This document shows, piece after piece, positions 1 through 8,731 of a stretch of DNA of 64,000 nt (position 1 is its first letter; each line of letters starts with the position of its first letter). Under the pieces are notes generated by a model. It made no database searches. It was not told where the DNA came from and saw nothing but the letters and a program-made list of their open reading frames with translations. The DNA is from Virgibacillus litoralis (lineage in GTDB: Bacteria; Bacillota; Bacilli; Bacillales; Amphibacillaceae): NCBI RefSeq assembly GCF_017873675.1, contig NZ_JAGGKK010000006.1, forward strand, positions 62,001 to 126,000. Reading direction: 5' to 3'. Both the position numbers and the translations under genes were made by a program.

Positions 1-1
1 A

Positions 2-541
2 CCTTTTTCTGTAGGTGGAGGTATAAGGACTATATCTGATATTCATCAAACACTAAGAGCCGGGGCTGACAAAGTATCAATAAACAGTGCAGCAATTAAA
101 AACCCTCAGTTAATAAAAGACGCTGCTTTAAAATTTGGCAGTCAATGTGTCGTACTTTCCATTGACGCTAAAGCGGTAAGCGAAAACACCTGGCAGGTAT
201 ATATAAACGGCGGACGAACAAATACCGAGATGGACGCAATCGAATGGGCAATTAAAGGGGAACAGCTTGGGGCCGGAGAGATTGTCATCAACGCAATTGA
301 TGTTGATGGAGAAAAGAACGGATATAACCTGGAGCTAACCAGAGCAATCGCAGATAAAGTAAATATCCCAATTATTGCAAGTGGCGGTGCAGGAACTAAA
401 GAGCATTTTGCTAATGTACTTCAAAAAGGTGGTGCCGATGCTGCCCTAGCAGCATCGGTATTCCATTATAGTGAAATACAAATACCGGATTTAAAAGAAT
501 ATCTTGCAGTCAGCAATATCATTGTAAGGAGGGAAATCTAA
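2..541 (+). CDS. hisF: Imidazole glycerol phosphate synthase subunit HisF (5' truncated by window edge)
   Basis: Cyclase subunit of imidazole glycerol phosphate synthase. It uses ammonia delivered by HisH to close the imidazole ring and releases AICAR. The frame is open from base 2, so only about the last 179 residues of a roughly 250-residue (beta-alpha)8 barrel are present. Visible family motifs are GGGIRT near the start, DVDGEKNGY with the catalytic-type Asp, and the phosphate-binding SGGAGT loop. The stop overlaps the hisIE start by one base (TAATG), and a GGAGGG Shine-Dalgarno for hisIE lies in the last codons, so the genes are translationally coupled. The rest of the his operon should lie upstream of this window. 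Confidence 0.93.
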   Translation, partial: PFSVGGGIRTISDIHQTLRAGADKVSINSAAIKNPQLIKDAALKFGSQCVVLSIDAKAVSENTWQVYINGGRTNTEMDAIEWAIKGEQLGAGEIVINAIDVDGEKNGYNLELTRAIADKVNIPIIASGGAGTKEHFANVLQKGGADAALAASVFHYSEIQIPDLKEYLAVSNIIVRREI

Positions 542-1182
542 TGGAAACGAATATAAACCAGCTTTCTTTTGACGAAAATGGGCTTATCCCAGCAATTATA
601 CAAAATTTTAAAACAGGTGAAGTGCTGACACTTGCGTATATGAATGAAACCTCACTAAATAAAACACTGCAGACAGGTGAAACATGGTTCTTCAGCCGCA
701 AACGGCAGCAGCTTTGGAATAAAGGAGAAACATCCGGAAACAAACAAATCGTCAAAAACATCAGCTATGATTGTGATGCAGATAGCCTATTAGTTCAAGT
801 TAATCCCACTGGACCGGCATGTCATACAGGCAATGATACTTGCTTTTTTCAAACTCTCTTCTCTGATGAAATACAAACTAGAAACGTAATACACCAGTTA
901 GCTAAAAAAGTAAGTGAACGAAAACAGCAGCCGGTAGATGGTTCCTATACAACTTACTTATTCACAGAAGGGATAGATAAAGTTCTCAAAAAGGTAGGTG
1001 AAGAAGCAAGTGAAGTAATAATAGGCGCGAAGAATCATGATAAGCAGGAAGTAACATGGGAAATTGCTGATTTAACCTATCATACACTCGTTTTAATGGA
1101 ACTGTTAGATGTAACAGTCGAGGATATAAAAAACGAACTCTATGGACGCCACATTACAAAAGAGGGTAATAAAAATGAGTAA
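541..1182 (+). CDS. hisI: Bifunctional phosphoribosyl-AMP cyclohydrolase / phosphoribosyl-ATP pyrophosphatase HisIE
   Basis: Catalyses steps 2 and 3 of histidine synthesis. The 213-residue protein has an N-terminal HisI domain (about 1-115) with the metal-binding run [11 protein letters not shown] followed by CHTGNDTCF, and a C-terminal HisE domain (about 120-205) with [14 protein letters not shown] and EIADLTYH. Fusion of the two activities is usual in Bacillaceae. It starts one base inside the hisF stop and its last 8 bases overlap hisC, so it is part of the same operon. Confidence 0.93.
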   Translation: METNINQLSFDENGLIPAIIQNFKTGEVLTLAYMNETSLNKTLQTGETWFFSRKRQQLWNKGETSGNKQIVKNISYDCDADSLLVQVNPTGPACHTGNDTCFFQTLFSDEIQTRNVIHQLAKKVSERKQQPVDGSYTTYLFTEGIDKVLKKVGEEASEVIIGAKNHDKQEVTWEIADLTYHTLVLMELLDVTVEDIKNELYGRHITKEGNKNE

Positions 1183-2242
1183 ATTCTGGAGTGAAGCAGT
1201 TAAGCGCACAGTGCCATATGTACCCGGCGAGCAGCTTGATATTCCCAATTTACTGAAGTTAAATACAAATGAAAATCCCTATCCTCCATCCCCAAACGTA
1301 GTGGATGCCATTAAAGCAGAACTTGAACGCAAATTACACTTATACCCATCACCGAGTGCAGATCAACTCCGTGAGGCAATCGGTGCATATTATAATCTTG
1401 AATCAAGCAATGTTTTCATTGGAAACGGATCAGATGAAGTACTAGCCTTTTCGTTTATGGCTTTTTTCGAAAGTGGGCAAAAAATCCGTTTTCCTGCTAT
1501 CACGTATAGCTTTTACCCGGTGTATGCTAAACTTTTTAACGTTCCCTATGAAGAAATACCTCTTAATCGTGATTTCAGTATTCCATCCGAGGCGTTTTTC
1601 CAATCAGAAGGCGGCGTTATTTTTCCCAATCCAAATGCTCCAACTAGTTTATACATGGAATTGGAAACGATAAAAGATATTCTGGATAATAATCCAGATC
1701 AGGTCGTAATTGTTGATGAAGCATATATAGACTTTGCTCCAGGTTCTGCAGTTTCTCTAATCAACACATATGATAACTTGCTCGTTGTTCAAACAATGTC
1801 TAAATCACGTTCACTTGCAGGCTTACGTGTTGGGTTTGCATTAGGGAATCCAAATTTGATTCAAGCATTAACACGTATCAAAGACTCCTTTAATTCATAT
1901 ACAATAGATCGTCTTGCTATTGCAGGCGCAGAATCAGCTATTAGGGATAGTGAACATTTTAAAGATACAACCCATAAAATTATCAATACACGGGAATGGA
2001 TCACTGCAGAGATGAAAAAACGAGGATTCTATGTACTTCCATCAAGTACAAATTTTATTTTTGTAAGTCACTATAATTACCATGCAGAAACATTGTATAC
2101 AGAACTGAAAAAACAAAACATTCTAGTAAGACATTTTAATAAAGCAGGAATTGAAAACTACCTGCGAATAACAATTGGTACAGATGAAAATATGCAGGCT
2201 TTGTTACAAACGCTGGACTTGATAATGTCCAAAGAAAAGTAA
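1175..2242 (+). CDS. hisC: Histidinol-phosphate aminotransferase
   Basis: PLP-dependent fold-type I aminotransferase acting on imidazole acetol phosphate with glutamate; in Bacillaceae it may also serve Phe/Tyr synthesis. The 355-residue protein shows [12 protein letters not shown], the [10 protein letters not shown] loop, [16 protein letters not shown] and the PLP-lysine region [15 protein letters not shown]. The frame is open 33 bases further upstream, but the ATG at 1175 (MSKFWSEA) has AGAGGGT upstream and overlaps hisIE by only 8 bases, so I chose it. In B. subtilis hisC sits in the trp cluster; here it closes the his operon and is absent from the trp operon at 42-48 kb. Confidence 0.92.
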   Translation: MSKFWSEAVKRTVPYVPGEQLDIPNLLKLNTNENPYPPSPNVVDAIKAELERKLHLYPSPSADQLREAIGAYYNLESSNVFIGNGSDEVLAFSFMAFFESGQKIRFPAITYSFYPVYAKLFNVPYEEIPLNRDFSIPSEAFFQSEGGVIFPNPNAPTSLYMELETIKDILDNNPDQVVIVDEAYIDFAPGSAVSLINTYDNLLVVQTMSKSRSLAGLRVGFALGNPNLIQALTRIKDSFNSYTIDRLAIAGAESAIRDSEHFKDTTHKIINTREWITAEMKKRGFYVLPSSTNFIFVSHYNYHAETLYTELKKQNILVRHFNKAGIENYLRITIGTDENMQALLQTLDLIMSKEK

Positions 2243-2375
2243 AGGTCGGGACATAACTAATACTTTCCACTTTAAAGCCGAATAATAACAAGATAGGATG
2301 TATAGAACGTTCTTTTTCAATTATTGGATCTGTTACGTAGATGATATAAACTTTGAAGCACTTTTTAAAAATTTT

Positions 2376-2656
2376 GAGTGCTATGATGGCGCTCCGGAAA
2401 TACACTTCGCGCACCTAGGGCGGCTGATGAGCCTCCTTGCTCCTACGTCGCTGCGTAGTCTCATCTAGGCCTCAGCTCCCACAGGAGTCTACGTGTTTTT
2501 CCTCCGCTGAATCGCTATAGAATAAATTTGTGACAGCACTACAGTAGTCCGGGTGAGCGGAGGGCGGTGACTCCTGCGGGAATAGCACGTTCCGAAGACC
2601 CCGCAGAGTGGTCTTCTCGAGGAGGCTGAGGTCGTGCCCGCGGAAAGCATCCGCCC
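2376..2656. repeat. Composite GC-rich dispersed repeat (modules A and B), copy 1
   Basis: Module A (2376-2453) contains CGGAAATACACTTCGCGCAC, then CTAGGGCGGCTGATGAGCC and CTCCTTGCTCCTACGTCG. After about 100 bases of unrelated sequence comes module B (2553-2656) with GACTCCTGCGGGAATAGCAC, CGAAGACCCC, GAGGAGGCTGAGGTCGTGCC and CGGAAAGC. Both modules recur in the same order at 62324-62626. They are much richer in G and C than the flanks and can fold internally. Small reading frames crossing this block are not genes. Similar GC-rich units are common between genes in Bacillaceae (recollection); function unknown. Confidence 0.8.
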
Positions 2657-2817
2657 GTAGCGAACCCCGGATTGCGGGACGAGAGTTTATAGATTTTATT
2701 CCTGCAGTTACTTCGCAGTTTATATCTAATTAGCAACATTAGTAAACTAGACATTCACCAAGCCTTTTGGTGAATGCTTAGTTGCACTTATGCAGTAAGA
2801 AAGAAGTTATGCTTTCT

Positions 2818-2912
2818 TAACTGCAAAATAAATCCGAACTACTTCGAATTCTTTCTCAAGAATTTCGAATCATAGTTCGGATTTTACTTTGACTAAAACA
2901 CTTTTGTCTCAG
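2818..2912 (+). repeat. Hairpin repeat, inverted partner of 5637-5765 (copy split by inserted sequence)
   Basis: The block has the hairpin AAATCCGAACTA ... TAGTTCGGATTT and ends in CTAAAACACTTTTGTCTCAG. It is nearly identical to the reverse complement of the element at 5637-5728. The expected left end of the element (GGGAC followed by CTTTCCACTT) is found 550 bases away at about 2246-2275, so this copy looks interrupted by the 2280-2817 sequence. The hairpin next to a T-rich stretch could also serve as a terminator for the lipoprotein gene at 2926. Confidence 0.7.
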
Positions 2913-2925
2913 TCTCTTTCTCTAT

Positions 2926-3696
2926 TTAGATCATATGCTTGATTTCTGCTTGTTTTTGAAGCTCTTGTACTTTAGCTTGCAGCTTTTCCTGTTCTTTTTG
3001 CTGTTTCAATTGTTGTTTAATTTGTTTTTCTAAGTCTTCCAACTTAGGCAATTCTTGTTGTTGTTCTTCCGAAGCATTCGCTTGTTGCTCTTTTAATTTA
3101 TCGTAGTAATCTTGCACTTCTTTATCAGTTACTTTTGTATCTTCTAGTTGTTGTTCTTTATATTTCTGTACTGTAAGTTCAAAATCTAATTGGTCTTTAT
3201 AGGTTTCTTCTGTTAAATGATACTGTTTTAATACTGATTCAAATTGTTCCTTATTACTTGATTTAGCCTCCTCAAACTGAGACTGTACTTCTTTATCTGA
3301 TACTTCAATTCCATTCTTTTCTGCATCTTGTTTCAATAATTCTTGTTGTACAATAGCATTTAGAGTTTGTTCTTTTAATTTTTTCTTGTCACTAACATCT
3401 TGTCCATATTGTTGCATCATTACTTTCGTTTGTGCGTACGTTGCATTGTATGTTTGACCTTTAATTTCTTCGCCATTTATTTCTGTTACAACTTTATCCT
3501 TCTTAACTTTTTCTTCATCTGTAATTTCAACTGGCTCGCTTGACGCTTGTCCGGCTTGTCCTGCTTGTTCTTCTGTTTGTTTTCCATTTCCTTCTTTATC
3601 TTTGCTATCTTCACTTTCCTCAGAGCCATCACCGCCACATGCTGCTAAAATAGTGGCTAAACTCAATGCCATTATAAACATTATAAATTTTTTCAT
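2926..3696 (-). CDS. SurA N-terminal-like lipoprotein (putative extracytoplasmic foldase)
   Basis: A 256-residue lipoprotein. It has a Lys-rich N terminus, a hydrophobic core and a lipobox ending LAAC followed by GG, so it should be lipidated and face outward. After a low-complexity acidic/Gln linker, a SurA-N-like region (about 60-190) begins DKVVTEINGEEI and contains repeated amphipathic helices; the last 60 residues are Gln/Lys-rich coiled coil. I see no parvulin PPIase domain, so it resembles a PrsA/SurA relative lacking the catalytic core. The start is the ATG giving MKKFIMFI because AGGGA lies about 8 bases upstream; an in-frame ATG five codons earlier has no such site. Chaperone role is inferred. 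Confidence 0.75.
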   Translation of the reverse strand: MKKFIMFIMALSLATILAACGGDGSEESEDSKDKEGNGKQTEEQAGQAGQASSEPVEITDEEKVKKDKVVTEINGEEIKGQTYNATYAQTKVMMQQYGQDVSDKKKLKEQTLNAIVQQELLKQDAEKNGIEVSDKEVQSQFEEAKSSNKEQFESVLKQYHLTEETYKDQLDFELTVQKYKEQQLEDTKVTDKEVQDYYDKLKEQQANASEEQQQELPKLEDLEKQIKQQLKQQKEQEKLQAKVQELQKQAEIKHMI

Positions 3697-3910
3697 TGAT
3701 AGTTCCCTCATTTCATTTCATTGTTCCTACATTCAAACATATTTGGCAGGGTAAAAGCAAATACCTAAAAATATGGTTAATTATCCTCCAGGCTTGCCAC
3801 ATAAGCATTTATGCCCTTAATTAACATTTCAGTTACGTTAGCTTATATTTTTTACATAATTCTGCCGTAATTAATTTCAGAAAAAATTAAGAGCTGAGTT
3901 CAGTATTCCC

Positions 3911-4636
3911 CTAGTCTTCATCCTCTACTTCGCAACCTTCGTCTGTACAGTAAGTAGTCTTTGATTTCTTAGGGTTTAATGTTTGTAACACTGGTCTCTC
4001 GTTTTCTTCCTCCCAGACTTTTTCGAGGACTTCTGAGAACACTTCTGATGGCTGTGCACCAGACACAGAATATTTCTCGTTAAATACAAAAAACGGAACA
4101 CCTTGAACGCCTATCTGTCTTGCCTGTTCTTCGTCTGCACGAACATGAATTGCATAATCATCGACTTTTAACAACTTTGTGACTTCATCCTTACTTAACC
4201 CAACTTCACCCGCAAGTTCAATTAATGTAGCATGATCACTAATAAGCTTAGATTCAGTAAAATATGCTTTTAACAGTCGTTCTGTCATTTCTTTTCCTTT
4301 ACCATTCTCATCAGCATATTTCGCAACACGGTGCGCATCAAATGTGTTTGTATGCTGCATCGTATCAAAATTATACGTTAACCCTATTTCAGCTGCTTGT
4401 TTACCCAGCTCTTCATTTGAATTTTTTGCTTTCTCTACACTCATTCCATACTTGCCGGCTAATAATTCATGAATATTCTTTTCAGGGTTCTTTTCTGCAT
4501 TAGGATCCAATTCATAGCTTTTATATTCTAAAGTTACCTTATCATTATGTGAAAACTTCTCCAATGCCATTTCCAACCTACGTTTACCAATATAGCAAAA
4601 TGGGCATACAAAATCTGACCATACTTCTATCTTCAT
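3911..4636 (-). CDS. DsbA family (FrnE-like) thiol oxidoreductase
   Basis: A 241-residue thioredoxin-fold protein of the DsbA/FrnE group. The N terminus reads MKIEVWSDFVCPFCYIGK, with a CPFC redox motif at about residues 11-14, followed by the long helical insertion typical of the family. The cis-proline region GVQGVPFFVF is near residue 170. The C-terminal tail carries two more Cys (TTYCTDEGCEVEDED). There is no signal peptide, so it probably works in the cytoplasm. The ATG at 4636 follows GAGGTG with 6-base spacing; the longer frame begins with the GTG of that Shine-Dalgarno and is rejected. Confidence 0.85.
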   Translation of the reverse strand: MKIEVWSDFVCPFCYIGKRRLEMALEKFSHNDKVTLEYKSYELDPNAEKNPEKNIHELLAGKYGMSVEKAKNSNEELGKQAAEIGLTYNFDTMQHTNTFDAHRVAKYADENGKGKEMTERLLKAYFTESKLISDHATLIELAGEVGLSKDEVTKLLKVDDYAIHVRADEEQARQIGVQGVPFFVFNEKYSVSGAQPSEVFSEVLEKVWEEENERPVLQTLNPKKSKTTYCTDEGCEVEDED

Positions 4637-4709
4637 GGAAAACACCTCATTTCTGTAATTATTGTAGCATAGCTTAATCCTTTACAGTAAATGTTGTGCT
4701 TATATTTAT

Positions 4710-5570
4710 TTAATGCTTTTTATCGCCGTCTACAAACCGCCCATAATCCGGTATTGCTGATTGATCAAACGTTTGAACAAGTTTTGTTAACCCTTGCTTT
4801 AGTTCCTCGCCTTTCATAACTGATCCATGACCAGGTACTACGATTTCCGGCTGCAATGCTTCAAGCTTTTCTACCGACTCTTTTGCCGCCTGCCAGTCTG
4901 TTGTTAGATACCTAGGCGGCCCATTAACTTCTACAGTTTGCATCAAGACATTATAAAATGAATCTTGTCTAACGGTTATAAAAGCATCACCTGATAGAAG
5001 TAATGAATCGTTTTCTCGGTAAAATGATACATGTCCCGGTGAGTGACCAGGTGTATGTATCCATTTCCAGTCATCCAGTCCTGGTACACTATTATCTTGG
5101 GGCAAGGCTTGAACTGCATTTCCAATATTAATCGGTTCATTGGGATACATCCCGGAAATTTTAGCCAAAAACCCTCCTTCAACTGTTGAATCTGGCTTTG
5201 GATAGCTTTTTTCTCCAGTTAAATAAGGAAGTTCCAGTTCATGTGCGTAAACCGGCACCTCCCATTCTTCAACTAATTCAAGCAATCCTCCTACATGATC
5301 AAAGTGTCCATGAGTCAGGATAACCGCAGATGGCGTGCTATCTCTTCCAAAGCGATCCACTACAACGGAGCGTATCTCAGCTGCTGCTTTTGGCAGTCCT
5401 GCATCAACAAGTACCCAATCCCCTTCATTTGGAAAGCCTATAAAACTTATGTTCACAATTTGATCTGTATAATAATACAGATCATTTAAAACTTCTTGCC
5501 CCGACCCACTTGTAATTGAAGTCATTGGTATTGTCTTATTATCTTTACTTTCATGTAGCTCTTCATCCAT
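4710..5570 (-). CDS. MBL-fold metallo-hydrolase
   Basis: A 286-residue metallo-beta-lactamase-fold hydrolase. It contains the metal signature LTHGHFDHVGG (HxHxDH) at about residue 96, a second histidine in HTPGHSPGHVSFY, the Asp in LLSGDAFI, and a final His in VVPGHGSVM. This is the general glyoxalase-II/lactonase-like pattern and does not define the substrate. AGGAGGG lies about 9 bases before the ATG. The gene stands alone between dsbA-like and ydaT-like genes; the hairpin repeat at 5637-5765 lies just upstream. Confidence 0.85.
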   Translation of the reverse strand: MDEELHESKDNKTIPMTSITSGSGQEVLNDLYYYTDQIVNISFIGFPNEGDWVLVDAGLPKAAAEIRSVVVDRFGRDSTPSAVILTHGHFDHVGGLLELVEEWEVPVYAHELELPYLTGEKSYPKPDSTVEGGFLAKISGMYPNEPINIGNAVQALPQDNSVPGLDDWKWIHTPGHSPGHVSFYRENDSLLLSGDAFITVRQDSFYNVLMQTVEVNGPPRYLTTDWQAAKESVEKLEALQPEIVVPGHGSVMKGEELKQGLTKLVQTFDQSAIPDYGRFVDGDKKH

Positions 5571-5636
5571 TTGAAAACGCCCTCCTTTTTCCCTTAGTAT
5601 TTGGATATATTTATTTTTTATTAATAAAAAGTGGCT

Positions 5637-5765
5637 GAGACGAAAGTGTTTTAGTTAAAATAAAATCCGAACTATGATTCAAAACTCTTGAAACAGAATT
5701 CGAATTAGTTCGGATTTATTTTGCTGATTTTGAAGTGGAAAGTTTTTGATAAGTCCCAGCCACTT
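5637..5765 (-). repeat. Hairpin repeat with terminal inverted ends, complete copy
   Basis: On the minus strand this about 130-base element starts GGCTGGGACTTATC and ends GTCTCAGCC, imperfect inverted ends, and folds around AAATCCGAACTA/TAGTTCGGATTT. The central and right parts match 2818-2912 almost base for base in opposite orientation. It sits between the MBL gene (start 5570) and the ydaT-like gene (stop 5786), so it may act as a terminator for the latter. It looks like a small non-coding dispersed element. Confidence 0.7.
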
Positions 5766-5785
5766 TCAGCTTCCTAATCAGCTTC

Positions 5786-6235
5786 CTAATATGAATGGTT
5801 TTCCTGAATAGAACCATCCTGTTTGTATATTTTTAAAGATGTCCCTTTATTCTTGGCAATTTCACGAGCACGTTCGATAGCATCATTTTTATTATCAAAA
5901 ACATCACTTGCTCGTTGGGCATTACTTGATTTCACGGCCCAACCATTATTATGTGCTACAACATGCTCTGCTTCTTCCAACCGTTCAGGATTGCTTTCAT
6001 ACTTTTTTCCTTCTTCTGAACGTTCTATTGTTTTACCATATTTCTCATACGAATCAATTTCGTCCTGGTGTGCATTTTGCCGCCATTCTTTTGCTTGTTC
6101 CATTGCTATTGGAATTGCCTGTCCCTCTTCGTAACCTTCATCAATCATTGAATTAGCAATATCAATCGCCTTCTTTTTTGTTACATGATTTAAATTCTTC
6201 ATCGACGACGGATAATCGTTTAATGTCCAAGGCAT
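5786..6235 (-). CDS. YdaT-like general stress protein (DUF2188)
   Basis: A 149-residue soluble protein starting MPWTLNDYPSSMKNL, like B. subtilis YdaT. The C-terminal DUF2188 domain (about 85-145) has VVAHNNGWAVKSSNAQRAS followed by an alpha/beta repeat ending in YKQDGSIQENHSY. YdaT is a member of the B. subtilis SigB general stress regulon. The SigB-type promoter at 6266-6292 supports the same here. The ATG at 6235 follows GAGGAGG with proper spacing; an upstream TTG in frame is too close to the Shine-Dalgarno. Molecular function is unknown. Confidence 0.82.
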   Translation of the reverse strand: MPWTLNDYPSSMKNLNHVTKKKAIDIANSMIDEGYEEGQAIPIAMEQAKEWRQNAHQDEIDSYEKYGKTIERSEEGKKYESNPERLEEAEHVVAHNNGWAVKSSNAQRASDVFDNKNDAIERAREIAKNKGTSLKIYKQDGSIQENHSY

Positions 6236-6265
6236 TGACAATCCTCCTCAATTTTTTTAAGTAGT

Positions 6266-6292
6266 GTACCCTTTACTAAGCTCCTTAAACCC
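6266..6292 (-). promoter_or_regulatory. SigB-type general stress promoter for the ydaT-like gene
   Basis: Minus strand reads GGGTTTAA, 13 bases, then GGGTAC. This fits the SigB consensus (RGGXTTRA, 12-15 bases, GGGTAT) with one mismatch in the -10. It lies about 30 bases upstream of the start codon of the ydaT-like gene, whose B. subtilis relative is SigB dependent. Confidence 0.75.
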
Positions 6293-6419
6293 ATGCTCCT
6301 TAACTTAGGCTGTTTTTATCATCGCTTAATTAAAGTAATAGAGTCATAACGTAGTGGATATCAACTACTTATTAAAAGCCTTGATTAGAAAAAACAAAAA
6401 ACAGTCTAAACCTGAAAAA

Positions 6420-6446
6420 AGCTGTTTGCCACGATGGCAAACAGCT
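6420..6446 (-). terminator. Terminator of the EamA-fni pair
   Basis: Perfect 11-bp stem AGCTGTTTGCC/GGCAAACAGCT with a 5-base loop, followed on the minus strand by TTTTTTC, directly after the fni stop codon. Confidence 0.9.
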
Positions 6447-6452
6447 AATTTA

Positions 6453-7502
6453 TTAATCGTCGAGCAACGATTGTCCCATAATCGTGACTCGCTTCGTATT
6501 TTTTAAATCAGTAATCGTTTTTGCTCCAACACCTAGCATCGTCATTTTCAGTTCAAGCTCAATCTGATCCATTGTCTGAATAACGGCTTCGTCTGATTCA
6601 GTTGCAGCCTGCAGTAATTTACGGGCAAACCCTACTATATCTGCTCCAATCGTCAGTGCCTTGGCTGCATCCACACCAGTCTTCATACCTCCACTTGACA
6701 CAATTGAAGCATCAGGCAAGGCATCTCTTACGGAAACAATACAATCTTTCGTTGGTATTCCCCAGTTATTAAACGCCTCGGCTGCCGCTTTTTTCAACGG
6801 ATCTTTTGAACGAAGTTTTTCAACCTGACTCCAAGAAGTACCGCCTGCACCGGCAACATCGATATACGAAATTCCTGCATCATACAACTTTTTTGCTACA
6901 GTTCCATCAATACCAAACCCGACTTCTTTTACACCTACAGGAACATCCAATGCGGTACATACTTTCTCTATTTTGGACAGCAAATTTTCGAAATTCAAGT
7001 CTCCCTCATCCTGAACTGCTTCCTGTAATGGATTAAGATGTAAGTAGATTGAATCCGCACCAGTCAAATCTACAATTCGCTGACAATCTTCGGCACCATA
7101 TCCATAATTCAGCTGTACTGCACCAATATTTGCTATTAACGGTACAGTGGATGCTTGTCTACGAATCAAAAAAGAATCCTTATGTGCATCACTTTCCAAA
7201 AATGCACGAGTTGAACCGAGCCCAACTGCCCACCCTTTTTCTTCTGCTGCCACAGCCAGGTTTTGATTAATCTTAGTTGCAAGTTCAGACCCGCCAGTCA
7301 TTGAACTAACTAGAAAAGGTGCCTTTAATTGCTTATCTAAAAAGGTGGCAGACAAATTTATATCATCAAAGTTTATCTCAGGTAATGCATTATGTATAAA
7401 TGATATCCCTTCCAATCCAGTTGATTTGTTCACCCCTTCTACATTACCTGTTAAGCAATGGCGAATATGTTCTGTTTTACGCTTGTTAATTCCTTCCTCC
7501 AT
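6453..7502 (-). CDS. fni: Type 2 isopentenyl-diphosphate delta-isomerase
   Basis: FMN- and NADPH-dependent isomerase that interconverts isopentenyl and dimethylallyl diphosphate. The protein is about 349 residues. Family features include RKTEHIRHCL at the N terminus, SSMTGG, LGLGSTRAFLE-like sequence, HLNPLQEAVQDEGD, VKEVGFGI, YIDVAGAGGTSW and SSGGMKTGVDAAKAL at the FMN phosphate site. The ATG at 7502 is the most likely start, but its Shine-Dalgarno is weak; a strong GGAGGAAGGA occurs just inside the coding region ahead of an ATT codon. It lies 17 bases after the EamA gene, so the two are co-transcribed. Confidence 0.9.
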   Translation of the reverse strand: MEEGINKRKTEHIRHCLTGNVEGVNKSTGLEGISFIHNALPEINFDDINLSATFLDKQLKAPFLVSSMTGGSELATKINQNLAVAAEEKGWAVGLGSTRAFLESDAHKDSFLIRRQASTVPLIANIGAVQLNYGYGAEDCQRIVDLTGADSIYLHLNPLQEAVQDEGDLNFENLLSKIEKVCTALDVPVGVKEVGFGIDGTVAKKLYDAGISYIDVAGAGGTSWSQVEKLRSKDPLKKAAAEAFNNWGIPTKDCIVSVRDALPDASIVSSGGMKTGVDAAKALTIGADIVGFARKLLQAATESDEAVIQTMDQIELELKMTMLGVGAKTITDLKNTKRVTIMGQSLLDD

Positions 7503-7519
7503 CTTTACACATCCCAACT

Positions 7520-8473
7520 CTAATTATTTACTGATTTATTTTCAAAACGAGCCATTTTTTGGCGTACACGTTTGTTCTTTAAATATTGATGAAATGTTAC
7601 AAAATAAACACCTGTTATTACCATTATCATACCAATAATTTGCGGCCATGTAATTCGAGAAGCATAAAGCCATACTGCTAACAAAGCAGTATTAATTGGC
7701 ACTAAATTCATATAAATACTCGCTTTGCTTGCTCCAATTTGCTTAATCCCATGATTCCATAATAAGAAACCTGCGACAGAAGAGCAAATAATCATAAACA
7801 ACATTTCTCCCCAGCCTTGAGTAGACATGGAAAAGATATTGTCCCAGCCCTTTTCTGGGATAGAGAAGATTGCAAGAAATACAGAACCAATTAATGTTGT
7901 TAAAGTCGTCGTTACAACAGGGGAAACATCACGCATTGCCACTTTACCTAACAGTCCATGACTAACCCAGCATATTAACCCGCCAATAAATAACAGGTCA
8001 CCTAGATTAAACTCCAGATTCAGCAGTGTATCTGTTGATCCTTTCGAGATTACAACTACAACTCCTAATAGTGATAATATAAGACCAAACCCAAGTTGTT
8101 TATTCCAAACTTCACCCAAAAAAAGAACAGCTCCAAATGTTAGAAGAACAGGCGTTGTTGCTACAATGAGTGACCCATTGATTGCAGAAGTAATATCTAA
8201 CGCTGTGAAAAAGAAAAAATTATAGCCAAAAATACCTGTAATAGCCATTAACAAAATGGAGAGCCATTGCTTTTTAATGGCTGTGAAATCCAGTTTTTTT
8301 CGTGCCAAAACAAATACTAGTAATAAAATACCGGCTGACCCAAACCGAAAAGCAGCCGCCGTAACAGGAGGTATTTCCGTAATAATATGCTCAGCTGCTA
8401 CAAAAGCTCCTCCCCAAAACAAAGGTACAAGAAGCAGCCAAAAATATATTGCAATAGATTGGTCATTTTTCAT
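7520..8473 (-). CDS. EamA/DMT family transporter
   Basis: A 317-residue inner membrane protein with ten predicted hydrophobic segments in two EamA repeats (about 10-145 and 155-295). The first begins FWLLLVPLFWGGAFVAAEH, a typical EamA start. The family exports small metabolites such as amino acids; the substrate cannot be read from the sequence. AAGAAGGA precedes the ATG by 7 bases. It is the first gene of a two-gene unit with fni, which is probably incidental to its transport role. The tail is basic (KNKRVRQKMARFENK). Confidence 0.87.
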   Translation of the reverse strand: MKNDQSIAIYFWLLLVPLFWGGAFVAAEHIITEIPPVTAAAFRFGSAGILLLVFVLARKKLDFTAIKKQWLSILLMAITGIFGYNFFFFTALDITSAINGSLIVATTPVLLTFGAVLFLGEVWNKQLGFGLILSLLGVVVVISKGSTDTLLNLEFNLGDLLFIGGLICWVSHGLLGKVAMRDVSPVVTTTLTTLIGSVFLAIFSIPEKGWDNIFSMSTQGWGEMLFMIICSSVAGFLLWNHGIKQIGASKASIYMNLVPINTALLAVWLYASRITWPQIIGMIMVITGVYFVTFHQYLKNKRVRQKMARFENKSVNN

Positions 8474-8731
8474 CTATATCCTTCTTTCTAAAATCATACT
8501 AATTAAAACGACTAACCGAATTAACCACTTCTTTTAATCTAATAATCTTCTATATAAACATCTATATAGTCTGTTATTAAGTATACTTGCTTGGTTATTA
8601 GATTGGAAGAAACTTATAATACAATCTACCAAAATTCTTACCAAAACATAGCAAAATAACGAATTAGATAGTACAGTTATATAACAATAGCATTTAGGAA
8701 TTACTCTGCAATATAGGGAGGAGGAAAACAC

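Noticed and set aside
7450-7502. ATT start codon for fni after GGAGGAAGGA
   Set aside because: The site is strong, but ATT initiation is very rare; the ATG upstream of it keeps the family N terminus, so I kept 7502 and noted the doubt.
8536-8607. AATCTAATAA ... TTATTAGATT inverted pair upstream of the HD hydrolase and EamA genes
   Set aside because: The motif is A/T-only, occurs again at 10682 in an unrelated position, and can arise by chance in this composition.
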